NCBI RefSeq assembly: GCF_029946515.1
Contig: NZ_JARZHH010000020.1
Coordinates: 62,001-126,000, forward strand
Reading direction: 5' to 3'
Length of the DNA stretch: 64,000 nt
From: Polyangium sp. 6x1
Lineage (GTDB): Bacteria > Myxococcota_A > Polyangia > Polyangiales > Polyangiaceae
The translations under genes were made by a program, and so were the position numbers. Positions within the stretch are counted from its first letter, which is position 1; every line of letters begins with the position of its first letter. Below, piece by piece: positions 33,563 through 40,733 of this stretch. The notes beneath the pieces were generated by a model. That model worked only from the letters and a program-made list of their open reading frames with translations, was not told the origin of the DNA and did no database searches.

Positions 33563-33593
33563 GAGGCCGCCGTCGCCGAAGATGGGCGGCCTC
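33563..33593 (+). repeat. Hairpin between sdaA and thiM
   Basis: Perfect 9-bp arms GAGGCCGCC/GGCGGCCTC enclose a 13-nt loop, starting 9 nt after the sdaA stop and ending 24 nt before ATG 33618. It could end the sdaA message or act as an attenuator for thiM. No T-tract follows and no TPP-riboswitch core is seen. Confidence 0.5.
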
Positions 33594-33617
33594 GCCGAAC
33601 CAAACCTGGGGACGAAC

Positions 33618-34415
33618 ATGGCGGATCAGGCGCGCATGACCTGGGAGCTCGTGAAGAAGATACGGTCGGCCTCGCCGCTCGTGCACAACATCACGAATTA
33701 CGTCGTGATGAACAACACGGCGAACGCCCTGCTCGCGCTCGGCGCCGCGCCGGCGATGGTGCACGCGGCCGAGGAGGTCGAGGAGTTCGTCGCGATCGCC
33801 TCGTCGCTCGTGATCAACATCGGGACGCTCTCGCCGCCCTGGATCACGGGGATGCGCCTCGGCGCCGCGCGCGCCAGGGCCCTCGGCAAACCCTGGGTGC
33901 TCGACCCGGTCGGGGTCGGCGCGACGCCGCTGCGCACGAGCGTGACGCAGCAACTCGCCAAGCTCGGGCCCGCCGTCATCCGCGCGAACGCGTCGGAGAC
34001 GCTCTCGCTCGCCTCCGTGACCTTGAAGGTCACGCGGGGCGTCGACAGCACCGACCCCTCGCAGATCGCCGTGGAGCCGGCCCGCTGGGTCGCCAAGGAT
34101 CACGGCTGCGTCGTCGTCGTGAGCGGCGCCGTCGATTACGTGACCGACGGCGACAGGGTGTGCGAGATCCACAATGGCCACCCCATGATGCCGCGGGTGA
34201 CGGGCCTCGGGTGCACGGCGAGCGCGCTCGTCGGGGCCTTCCTCGCGGTGGAGCCCGATCCGTTCGTCGCGGCCGCGCACGCCATGGCCGTGATGGGCGT
34301 CGCGGGCGAGATCGCCGCAGAGCGATCCCCCGGCCCCGGCAGCCTGCAAATGCACCTGCTCGACGTCCTCTACCAGCTCGACGAGGCGGCCCTCGCGCGG
34401 GTCCGCATCCGGTGA
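33618..34415 (+). CDS. thiM: Hydroxyethylthiazole kinase
   Basis: This 265-aa enzyme phosphorylates 4-methyl-5-(2-hydroxyethyl)thiazole in the thiamine salvage pathway. Family features are SPLVHNITNYVVMNNTANAL at the N-terminus, WVLDPVGVGATPLRT, IRANASE and the glycine-rich GLGCTASALVGAFLA that carries the catalytic cysteine. ATG 33618 (MADQARMTWELV) follows GGGGA with suitable spacing; the frame is open further upstream but without similarity. The TGA stop overlaps the GTG start of the next gene by 4 nt. No other thiamine gene is present in the window. Confidence 0.92.
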   Translation: MADQARMTWELVKKIRSASPLVHNITNYVVMNNTANALLALGAAPAMVHAAEEVEEFVAIASSLVINIGTLSPPWITGMRLGAARARALGKPWVLDPVGVGATPLRTSVTQQLAKLGPAVIRANASETLSLASVTLKVTRGVDSTDPSQIAVEPARWVAKDHGCVVVVSGAVDYVTDGDRVCEIHNGHPMMPRVTGLGCTASALVGAFLAVEPDPFVAAAHAMAVMGVAGEIAAERSPGPGSLQMHLLDVLYQLDEAALARVRIR

Positions 34416-35095
34416 ACCTCGCGCGCCTCGCCCGCCTCGCGCTCGCCGCGGCCGCGCTCACGTCGAGCGCGGGTTGTGTCGTCCTGCGGCGCCCGACCAC
34501 CTTGCCGGCCGCGGACAAACCTTATGTCGCCGTGCTCAGCGGCGAGATGCCCGAGCCGATCACGATGGTGGCGCGGCACGCGTGGATCGTGGCGAACGTC
34601 GCGGACCAGGGCCCGCTGCTCCGGTACGAGTTGCTCTCGCGGGCCTTCAAGGAGACGACGTCGCAGCCGCTTCAGTACTTCGGCGAAGGGGACGTGGCGC
34701 TGCACGGGGTCGTCGAGAGGGATCGGGACGCGATCCGACAAATCGTAAAATGCCTCGACGAGCAGACGCCGCGGTACAACGAGGAGCACCCCGATTACTT
34801 TCCGATCCCCGGCCCGAACAGCAATACGTACGTCGATCAAATGCTCCGACGCTGCCGGATCCCGGTCGACTTGCCGTCGACGGCCATCGGCAAGGATTAT
34901 CGGGGTCCGATCGGCATCTCGCAGACCAGCGGCGGCACGGGCTTGCAGGTCGAGACGTGGATCGCGGGCGTGAAGCTCGGCCTGACGGAGGGCGTGGAGC
35001 TGCACATCCTCGGATTGACGATCGGCGTGGATTGGTGGCCGCCGGCCATCATCTTGCCGGTCAACCCGGGCCGGCTCGGCTTCGACGACCGCTGA
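34412..35095 (+). CDS. DUF3750-like lipoprotein
   Basis: This 227-aa protein has an N-terminal signal with a lipobox-like SSAGC. The body contains ARHAWIV, RYELLSRAFK and IPGPNSNTYVDQML followed by LPSTAIGKDYRG, which I recognise as the pattern of DUF3750 proteins; no function is established for that family. GTG 34412 overlaps the thiM stop in a GTGA arrangement, so translation is probably coupled. The stop TGA at 35093-35095 abuts the stop of the convergent gene (TGATCA). Confidence 0.7.
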   Translation: MNLARLARLALAAAALTSSAGCVVLRRPTTLPAADKPYVAVLSGEMPEPITMVARHAWIVANVADQGPLLRYELLSRAFKETTSQPLQYFGEGDVALHGVVERDRDAIRQIVKCLDEQTPRYNEEHPDYFPIPGPNSNTYVDQMLRRCRIPVDLPSTAIGKDYRGPIGISQTSGGTGLQVETWIAGVKLGLTEGVELHILGLTIGVDWWPPAIILPVNPGRLGFDDR

Positions 35096-35800
35096 TCAAT
35101 TCGCCGCTTCGAGCTCCCAGCCGAACACGAGCCCGAGCGAGACGGTCCGCATCAGCTCGCGCCGCTCGAGGCGAAAGAAATAGCCGCGGCCCATCATGTT
35201 GCCGTATCGCTCGAACGTCTTGCCGAACCGCGCCGTGAGGGCCATCGTGTTCTCGTCGGCGAACGGGACGAGCCCCGCGCGGCTTTGGCGCACGTCGTCC
35301 GCCGGGGTCCAGTTCAGCGCGAAGAGCGCGCCGAGCCGCGCGCGCTTCGTCACATCGAGCTCCAGCCGGATCTCGGCCGGCAGCACGAGCGTCATGGGCA
35401 CGCGCGCCGTCACGCCGTTCACGCCGATCCCGGCGAAGATACCGAAATACCCCGACGGCCCGATCGCGACCGCCACGCCGGCCGGATAAAGCTCGAACCC
35501 GAAGCCGAACCCCGGCGCCCCGCCCGCGCCGAGCTCGAGCCCGAGGCCGCACCCATATGCGATCCGCTTGCCATACAGGGCGCGCGCGGAGAGCCCGCCC
35601 ATGAAGAGGCCCGACAGATGGTTCACGGCCTCGGGATCGCGGACTTCTGCGTACCGCAGGAACATGTTCACGCTGCCGAGGCCATAACGGCGATCTTCGA
35701 CCTCGGGGATCTCGGCCCGCGCCCGCGCCGAAACGCTCGCGACCGTGGCGGCCGCCGCGAGCCCGACGAGAACCGTTTTTCCTGGCCGCAGCACGCTCAT
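35096..35800 (-). CDS. Outer-membrane beta-barrel-like protein
   Basis: This 234-aa protein has a signal peptide (VLVGLAAAATVASVSARARA) and then alternating strands rich in Gly and aromatic residues (GCGLGLELGAGGAPGFGFGF, SGYFGIFAGIGVNGV), ending in a strand VSLGLVFGWELEA, all typical of outer-membrane barrels. No named family is recognised. ATG 35800 has GAAACCCTGAA upstream, a weak Shine-Dalgarno. It lies 95 nt downstream of the type VI PAAR-like gene on the same strand, in the position where such cassettes often carry an effector, but nothing in it looks like a toxin. Confidence 0.7.
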   Translation of the reverse strand: MSVLRPGKTVLVGLAAAATVASVSARARAEIPEVEDRRYGLGSVNMFLRYAEVRDPEAVNHLSGLFMGGLSARALYGKRIAYGCGLGLELGAGGAPGFGFGFELYPAGVAVAIGPSGYFGIFAGIGVNGVTARVPMTLVLPAEIRLELDVTKRARLGALFALNWTPADDVRQSRAGLVPFADENTMALTARFGKTFERYGNMMGRGYFFRLERRELMRTVSLGLVFGWELEAAN

Positions 35801-35895
35801 TTCAGGGTTTCCGCGGCTTTGCCTTGGGGAACGTCACGTACCCCCCTGGCGGTCATCCAGATCATCACGCTCGGCGTCCACGGCCGCCGCGCGGC

Positions 35896-36288
35896 TCACG
35901 GGGAGAGGACGAGCACCTGCACCTGGCTCGGCACGATCCGCATGCCGGGGCAATTCGTGTTGTTCTGGATCGCCATGCTCGTCATGCGCGTGACGGGCGC
36001 GCCGCCGACGAGGCAGGTGAACCCGCCCGTCACGTGGCGGCGCGGCCCCATCACCATTCCGCTCGCGACCCCGAGCGCGATGCCCGGCGTGTCGCCGAAG
36101 CTCATCACGCCCGTCGAGAACATGTTGTGGGCCGGCGCGCACATCATGAGGCAATGGTAGGCCGCGGGGACGGTCATCGGCCCCATTTGAACGTTGGGAT
36201 AGGGAATGGGCACGGGCGCCGGCATGGGCGTGAGGCACACGTCCGGGAAGCCGAGATCCATTCCCATCATCTGCGTGTTCGCGAACAT
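35896..36288 (-). CDS. PAAR-like (DUF4150) type VI secretion tip protein
   Basis: This 130-aa protein matches the PAAR-like DUF4150 group: PDVCLTPMPAPVPIPYPN, the MCAPAHNMFSTG segment, GDTPGIALGVASGMVMGP and GGAPVTRMTS, with Cys/His residues for the tip metal site. It should cap the VgrG spike of a type VI secretion system. GGGAGG lies 5-6 nt before ATG 36288. The DUF3540 gene is 10 nt upstream; this is the last gene of the VgrG cassette. No effector domain is fused. Confidence 0.85.
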   Translation of the reverse strand: MFANTQMMGMDLGFPDVCLTPMPAPVPIPYPNVQMGPMTVPAAYHCLMMCAPAHNMFSTGVMSFGDTPGIALGVASGMVMGPRRHVTGGFTCLVGGAPVTRMTSMAIQNNTNCPGMRIVPSQVQVLVLSP

Positions 36289-36298
36289 GACGCCTCCC

Positions 36299-36952
36299 TC
36301 AACCCATGTGAATGTGCTCGCCGTCGAACTTGACGAGGCTGTCGGCCGTCATCAGCGTGTTCTCGCCGTGGAGGTGCATGCTCTTCTCGGCGGTGTAATC
36401 GACCCGCTTCGCCCGGAGCTGATCCATTTCCTCGACGAACCGGTAGGCGCGCTGCACCTTCTGCATCACCCGCTCCGCCACGATATCGAGCGCGCCGAGC
36501 GTGGTCTTCGCGGTCGCGATCTCGGCGAAGAGCTCCTTGCCCACGACCGTGAGGCGGCCGAGGCCGAACCTGCCCTCCACCGCCTTCACCTCGACGGCGG
36601 GCGAAGTCATCGAGATGTCCCCCGCGGACACGAATTCGACCCCCTTCGCGGTCGCCACCGAGAGCTGCCCGTTCGGCAGCCGGATCGCGCAATCCCCCTC
36701 GACCGAGAGCGTCGCGGGCGTGCCCTCCGCGCGTTCGAGCACGGCGAGCACGTACGACGAACCGTCGGCGATGGTCGCGAGCAGCACCCGATCCCCCGTC
36801 ACAGGCTCGAGCAGACAGCTCGCGGCCCGCCGCGCCTCGTGCACGGCGCCGTCGGCCCGCACGAACAAGACGGCTCCCTCCACGCGGAGGACCTGGCCCG
36901 CGAGCTGGGTGGCGAGGTCCGATGGTTTCTGTTTGGTCGCAAGGTTTCGCAT
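36299..36952 (-). CDS. DUF3540 protein of the type VI cassette
   Basis: This 217-aa protein resembles DUF3540, a family found almost only beside DUF2169 and DUF4150 genes in type VI secretion cassettes. The sequence shows an OB-like N-terminal half (GQVLRVEGAVLFVRADGAVH, PVTGDRVLLATI), then gp5-like beta repeats (LSVEGDCAIRLPNGQLSV, ISMTSPAVEVKAVEG, KSMHLHGENTLMTA). This suggests a short VgrG-like needle or spike accessory (inference). It is 16 nt downstream of the pentapeptide gene and 10 nt before the PAAR-like gene. Confidence 0.8.
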   Translation of the reverse strand: MRNLATKQKPSDLATQLAGQVLRVEGAVLFVRADGAVHEARRAASCLLEPVTGDRVLLATIADGSSYVLAVLERAEGTPATLSVEGDCAIRLPNGQLSVATAKGVEFVSAGDISMTSPAVEVKAVEGRFGLGRLTVVGKELFAEIATAKTTLGALDIVAERVMQKVQRAYRFVEEMDQLRAKRVDYTAEKSMHLHGENTLMTADSLVKFDGEHIHMG

Positions 36953-36968
36953 GGCTCTCGCTCTCCGA

Positions 36969-38024
36969 TCATCGATGAGGCGACTTGAAATCTTCTGCTC
37001 TCGCGAGCTCCGCGTCGTCGCCGAGCGCGACCGCGCGGCCCGGCCCGAACACGGTCGCTTCCTCTTTCACGCGGTGGAAACGCGCCCGGAACATCGAGGC
37101 GCCCTGGAACACCGCGGCGCTCAGGTCGGCGTACGAAAAATCCGCATACGTGAGCTCGGCGCCCTGGAACATCGCGCCGATGAGGCGTGATTTCTGCCAG
37201 ACCGACATCTGCGCCTTCGCGTCGCGGAAATCGGCCCCGGGCGCGTCGAGGTCGACGAGCATGGCCTGGCTCAAGTTCGCGCCGCGCAGGCTCGCCTTCG
37301 CCATCTTCGCCTCCGCGAAGAGCGCCTGCTCGAGCCGCGCGCCGTCGAGCTTGGCCTCCTCCAGGTTCGCGCCCTTGAAATTGCAGTTGTTGCAGCGCGC
37401 CTTCGAGAGATCGGCCCCCTTCAGATTCGCGTCCATGAACTGCGTCTTCGCGAGGTCGAGGCCCGCGAGGGATTGTCCGGACAGGTCGCAGCCGATCAAA
37501 ACCGCCATGTGAAAGCGGACGCCCGAAAGCTTCGCCTTCGAGAGATCACAATGAAGCACGTTGGCGCGCTCGAGGATCGCGCCCTCGAACGAGATACGCG
37601 CCGTGCTGGAGCTCAGGATGTTCGCCTTGTCGAGCGTCGAGCCCGCGAACGACGCGTCTTCGAGCTTGGTGTCCACGAACGTGGTCGCGACGAGCTTCGC
37701 CCCGCGCAGCGAGGCCTCCTCGAGGTTCGACGCATGGAACTTCGTCGCCGTGAGGTCCGCCCCGTCGAGGTTCGCCGCCGGCAGATCACACTCGTTGAAG
37801 ATCGCGTGCCGCGCCGACGCCGACCCGAGGTTCGCGTTCGCGAAATCGCAGCCGAGGAACGCGGCCTCCTTGAGGTTCGCCCCGGAGAGGTTCGCCCCGA
37901 CGAACTTCACGTTCTCGAAGATGGCGCCGGAGAGGTCGATCCCGGAGAGGTCTTCCCCGGAGAGAAAGACCTTCGCCACGACGTCCACGTCCTCGATGTG
38001 GCGCAACAGCTCTTCGCGGTTCAC
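36969..38024 (-). CDS. Pentapeptide-repeat protein of the type VI cassette
   Basis: This 351-aa protein is made almost entirely of A(D/N)LxX repeats (for example LSGIDLSGAIF, ANLSGANLKEA, ANLKGADLSKA), which fold as a right-handed quadrilateral beta-helix. GTG 38024 has GGGAGGGG just upstream and overlaps the stop of the DUF2169-pentapeptide gene by 4 nt, so synthesis is coupled. In this context it is likely part of effector loading or the cargo itself (inference). There is no signal peptide. The last 30 residues leave the repeat pattern. Confidence 0.87.
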   Translation of the reverse strand: MNREELLRHIEDVDVVAKVFLSGEDLSGIDLSGAIFENVKFVGANLSGANLKEAAFLGCDFANANLGSASARHAIFNECDLPAANLDGADLTATKFHASNLEEASLRGAKLVATTFVDTKLEDASFAGSTLDKANILSSSTARISFEGAILERANVLHCDLSKAKLSGVRFHMAVLIGCDLSGQSLAGLDLAKTQFMDANLKGADLSKARCNNCNFKGANLEEAKLDGARLEQALFAEAKMAKASLRGANLSQAMLVDLDAPGADFRDAKAQMSVWQKSRLIGAMFQGAELTYADFSYADLSAAVFQGASMFRARFHRVKEEATVFGPGRAVALGDDAELARAEDFKSPHR

Positions 38025-40705
38025 GACGTCCCCTCCCGCTTGCGCCGCTCGGGGACCACGCGGGCCTGCGTGACGAGGGCGTCCTTCACGTTCGTCTTCG
38101 CGTCGAGCTTCACCTTGGCCATGTCGCTCCGGAACAGGTTCGCGCCCCGGAGATCCGTGCCGTGGAGCTTCGCCTTCTGCAAGATCGCCATCTTCAGGCT
38201 CGCGGCCACGAGATCCGCATTCGAAAGGTCCGTCCGGATGAACAGGCTCCCGTCTGCCAGAACGCCGCGCATCTTCGCGCCCGTGAGATCACACTCGGAG
38301 AGATCGACCTCCGGCATCTCGGCCCCCGTGAAATCGGCCCCCGGGAAGGACACGCCGCGCATGCACGTGCGCCGGAACCGCGCCCCGCGGAAATCGACCT
38401 GCGGAAATGCGCATTCGAGCACGATGCGCGCCCCGTGCAGGCTCGCGCCCGCGAACGTGACGCCTTCTCCCTTCGCCTTCACGAACGTCGCGTCCGTGAG
38501 CGTCGCCGCGGCGAACCTCGCCCCGTCGAGCCCGACCTCGAGGAAGATCGCCTCGACGAGCGACGCATTCACGAAGATCGCATTCGCGAGGCTCGATTTC
38601 AAGAACAGCGCCTTGTCGAGCTTCGCCCCGCTGAAATCGGCGCCCTCGAACTTCGTCTCGAGGAGCTGCGCGGAGACGAACGACGCGCCGCCGAGCTTCG
38701 CGCCGCCGAGATCGGCCTGGTAGAACACGGCGCCCGTGAAATCGACCCCGCCCTCGAACCGGGCCTCCCGGAGCCGCGCCTGGCCGAGGTTCGTGCCGCG
38801 GAGCTTCGCGCCAGAGAGGTCTGCCTTGTCGAGCGTGGCCCGCGCGAGCGTCGCGTCCGTGAGGTCCGCGCCGCTCAGGTTCGCACCCGTGAGGTTTGCC
38901 TTTTCGAGCAGCGCGCGCTGGAGATTCGCCCCGGAGAGATCGATCCCCGAGAGATCGGCGCCCGTGAGATCACGCCCGGCCAAACTCTCGCCCTTGGCGC
39001 GCGCCGCTTCGAGCTCCGCGCGCAGCCTCCGGCTCGCCTCCTCGTCGAGGCCCTCGGCCGGCAAGAAGAGGTGGGTGTACTTCCGATACGCATCGAAGAG
39101 GCGCTGTTCGGCGTCGTGGAGCGCCGCGATGAACTCCGGATTCGCGAGCCTCGCCTCCATCTCGGTCATCGGCGCGCCGGCATTCTTGCCGAGCTGGACC
39201 ATGTCGCGCAGCCGCTCGAGCTCCTTTTCCGCCTTGAGCTCCGGCGGCCCGCCCCCCTTCCCCTTGTGCTTCTCTTTCGCGGCGTCGAGATCGGTCCCGA
39301 TGGCGCCGAGCGCCCGGCGCGCGTTTGCCTCGAGCTCGGCCATCGACGTGTCGGCCTGCTTGCGGGCCTCCTCGGCCTCCTTCTCGGCGCGATCGAAGAC
39401 CGCGACGAGCTCGTTCACGTCCTTCGGCGGCGGCTCGCGCTTCTGCGCCATCTTCGCGTCGAGCTCCGACGGGTCGAGCCCCGCCCGGACGATCGCCGCG
39501 CGCATCTCCGCGACCTGTTTGTCCGCCCGCGCCTCGAGTCGCTTCTGCATGAGGCCGTCGGTCCTCGCGACCGCGACCATCTCGTTCCAGTCCTCGTCGG
39601 AGGGCGCCTCCTCGCCCTCCGGCAATGTCGGCATGAGGTCGGCGTCGACGAGCGCGTACATGGCCCCGCGCTTCTTGTCCTTGCGTTTCTCCAGCACGGA
39701 CAGGTAATGCGACGTGGGCCGCGCCTCGCCGGGGCGTTCGAAGGCCGCAATGACGTGCAGCACGTCGGCCGCGTCGTCCTCCGCGATCTCGAGGACCCCG
39801 CGGAAAATGGCGACGGCGCGCTCCTTGTTCGGGAAGATCCACACCGTGTCGAGCCGCGACGCGGCCTCGCGCAGCTCCTCGCCGCCGTCCTTCGTCCGCT
39901 GCACGATGAAGAGCCGGGCGCGCAGCTCGGGCAGACGCACGGTGGACGTCGGGCGCTCCGGGTGCATGCCGTGCACCTCGAAGACCTCGCCCCCCGTGAA
40001 ATACTTGTCGATCTGCTGATCCTCGGGCGCGACGTTGTAAAACGTCCAATCGATGTCGGCCGCGACGCCAGGAAAACGCGTCTCGAGCCACTGCTCGTCG
40101 TACGTGCCCGCCTTGCGCATTCGCTGCGGCCAGGTCTGGTCGACGGGGCCGAAGCCGACGGGCTGGGGCCTGTCGCCTTTTTTCGTGATGAGGCGCTTCG
40201 GGTCCTCCAGGTTCGGCAGGAGGTGGACCTGTTTTCCGTGGACGTCTGTCGGGGCGAACCCCTTGCCGATCGGGTTCCATTCGAACCCGGCGCCGCCGAA
40301 GGCGCGGTCCCAGGAGACGGGCATCTCGGTGAAGGGCTCGGGCGCGCTCGGCCCCCCGAGCTCCCAGCGCCGGTCACCGATGACGTAAAGCTCCTTGTCG
40401 ACGATCGCGCGCTCGCCGCGCAAGACACGGAGCTTCACGGCGCGCGCCGGGACCTTCGCGCCGGCGGGCGCGTGGGCCTTGCCCGTCACGACCACCTCGC
40501 CGCGCGCCTTCGTCATCCCCGTGTCGAACGGCGTATCCGCGCCGAGCTCCTCGGGGATCATCGTCCAGAGCGCGACCTCGTGCAGGAGTTTGTCCGGCGC
40601 GTCGAAGGCGAAATACGCCATCGCCGTGAGCACGAAGAACGCCTGCCCGTCGTTCTCGAAGGTATGCGTCAGGAGACCGAGACGCTGCGGTTTGACGATC
40701 TTCAA
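38021..40705 (-). CDS. DUF2169 adaptor fused to pentapeptide repeats
   Basis: This 894-aa protein has an N-terminal DUF2169 domain (MKIVKPQRLGLLT start, residues about 1-300, with FGGAGFEWNPIGKGF and PVGFGPVDQTWPQR), known as a type VI secretion adaptor between VgrG and effectors. A charged, partly coiled-coil linker (about 380-560) and then about 300 residues of pentapeptide repeats (LTGADLSGIDLSGANLQRAL) follow. The start is TTG 40705, unusual, but the encoded MKIVKP sequence is the conserved family beginning, so it is well supported. VgrG lies 28 nt upstream; the second pentapeptide gene overlaps the end. Confidence 0.87.
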   Translation of the reverse strand: MKIVKPQRLGLLTHTFENDGQAFFVLTAMAYFAFDAPDKLLHEVALWTMIPEELGADTPFDTGMTKARGEVVVTGKAHAPAGAKVPARAVKLRVLRGERAIVDKELYVIGDRRWELGGPSAPEPFTEMPVSWDRAFGGAGFEWNPIGKGFAPTDVHGKQVHLLPNLEDPKRLITKKGDRPQPVGFGPVDQTWPQRMRKAGTYDEQWLETRFPGVAADIDWTFYNVAPEDQQIDKYFTGGEVFEVHGMHPERPTSTVRLPELRARLFIVQRTKDGGEELREAASRLDTVWIFPNKERAVAIFRGVLEIAEDDAADVLHVIAAFERPGEARPTSHYLSVLEKRKDKKRGAMYALVDADLMPTLPEGEEAPSDEDWNEMVAVARTDGLMQKRLEARADKQVAEMRAAIVRAGLDPSELDAKMAQKREPPPKDVNELVAVFDRAEKEAEEARKQADTSMAELEANARRALGAIGTDLDAAKEKHKGKGGGPPELKAEKELERLRDMVQLGKNAGAPMTEMEARLANPEFIAALHDAEQRLFDAYRKYTHLFLPAEGLDEEASRRLRAELEAARAKGESLAGRDLTGADLSGIDLSGANLQRALLEKANLTGANLSGADLTDATLARATLDKADLSGAKLRGTNLGQARLREARFEGGVDFTGAVFYQADLGGAKLGGASFVSAQLLETKFEGADFSGAKLDKALFLKSSLANAIFVNASLVEAIFLEVGLDGARFAAATLTDATFVKAKGEGVTFAGASLHGARIVLECAFPQVDFRGARFRRTCMRGVSFPGADFTGAEMPEVDLSECDLTGAKMRGVLADGSLFIRTDLSNADLVAASLKMAILQKAKLHGTDLRGANLFRSDMAKVKLDAKTNVKDALVTQARVVPERRKREGTS

Positions 40706-40733
40706 GGGAGACCTCGCACGAAAGGATCGGCGC

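Noticed and set aside
33554-33617. TPP riboswitch before thiM
   Set aside because: The gap is too short and lacks the conserved CTGAGA core; only a simple hairpin is present.
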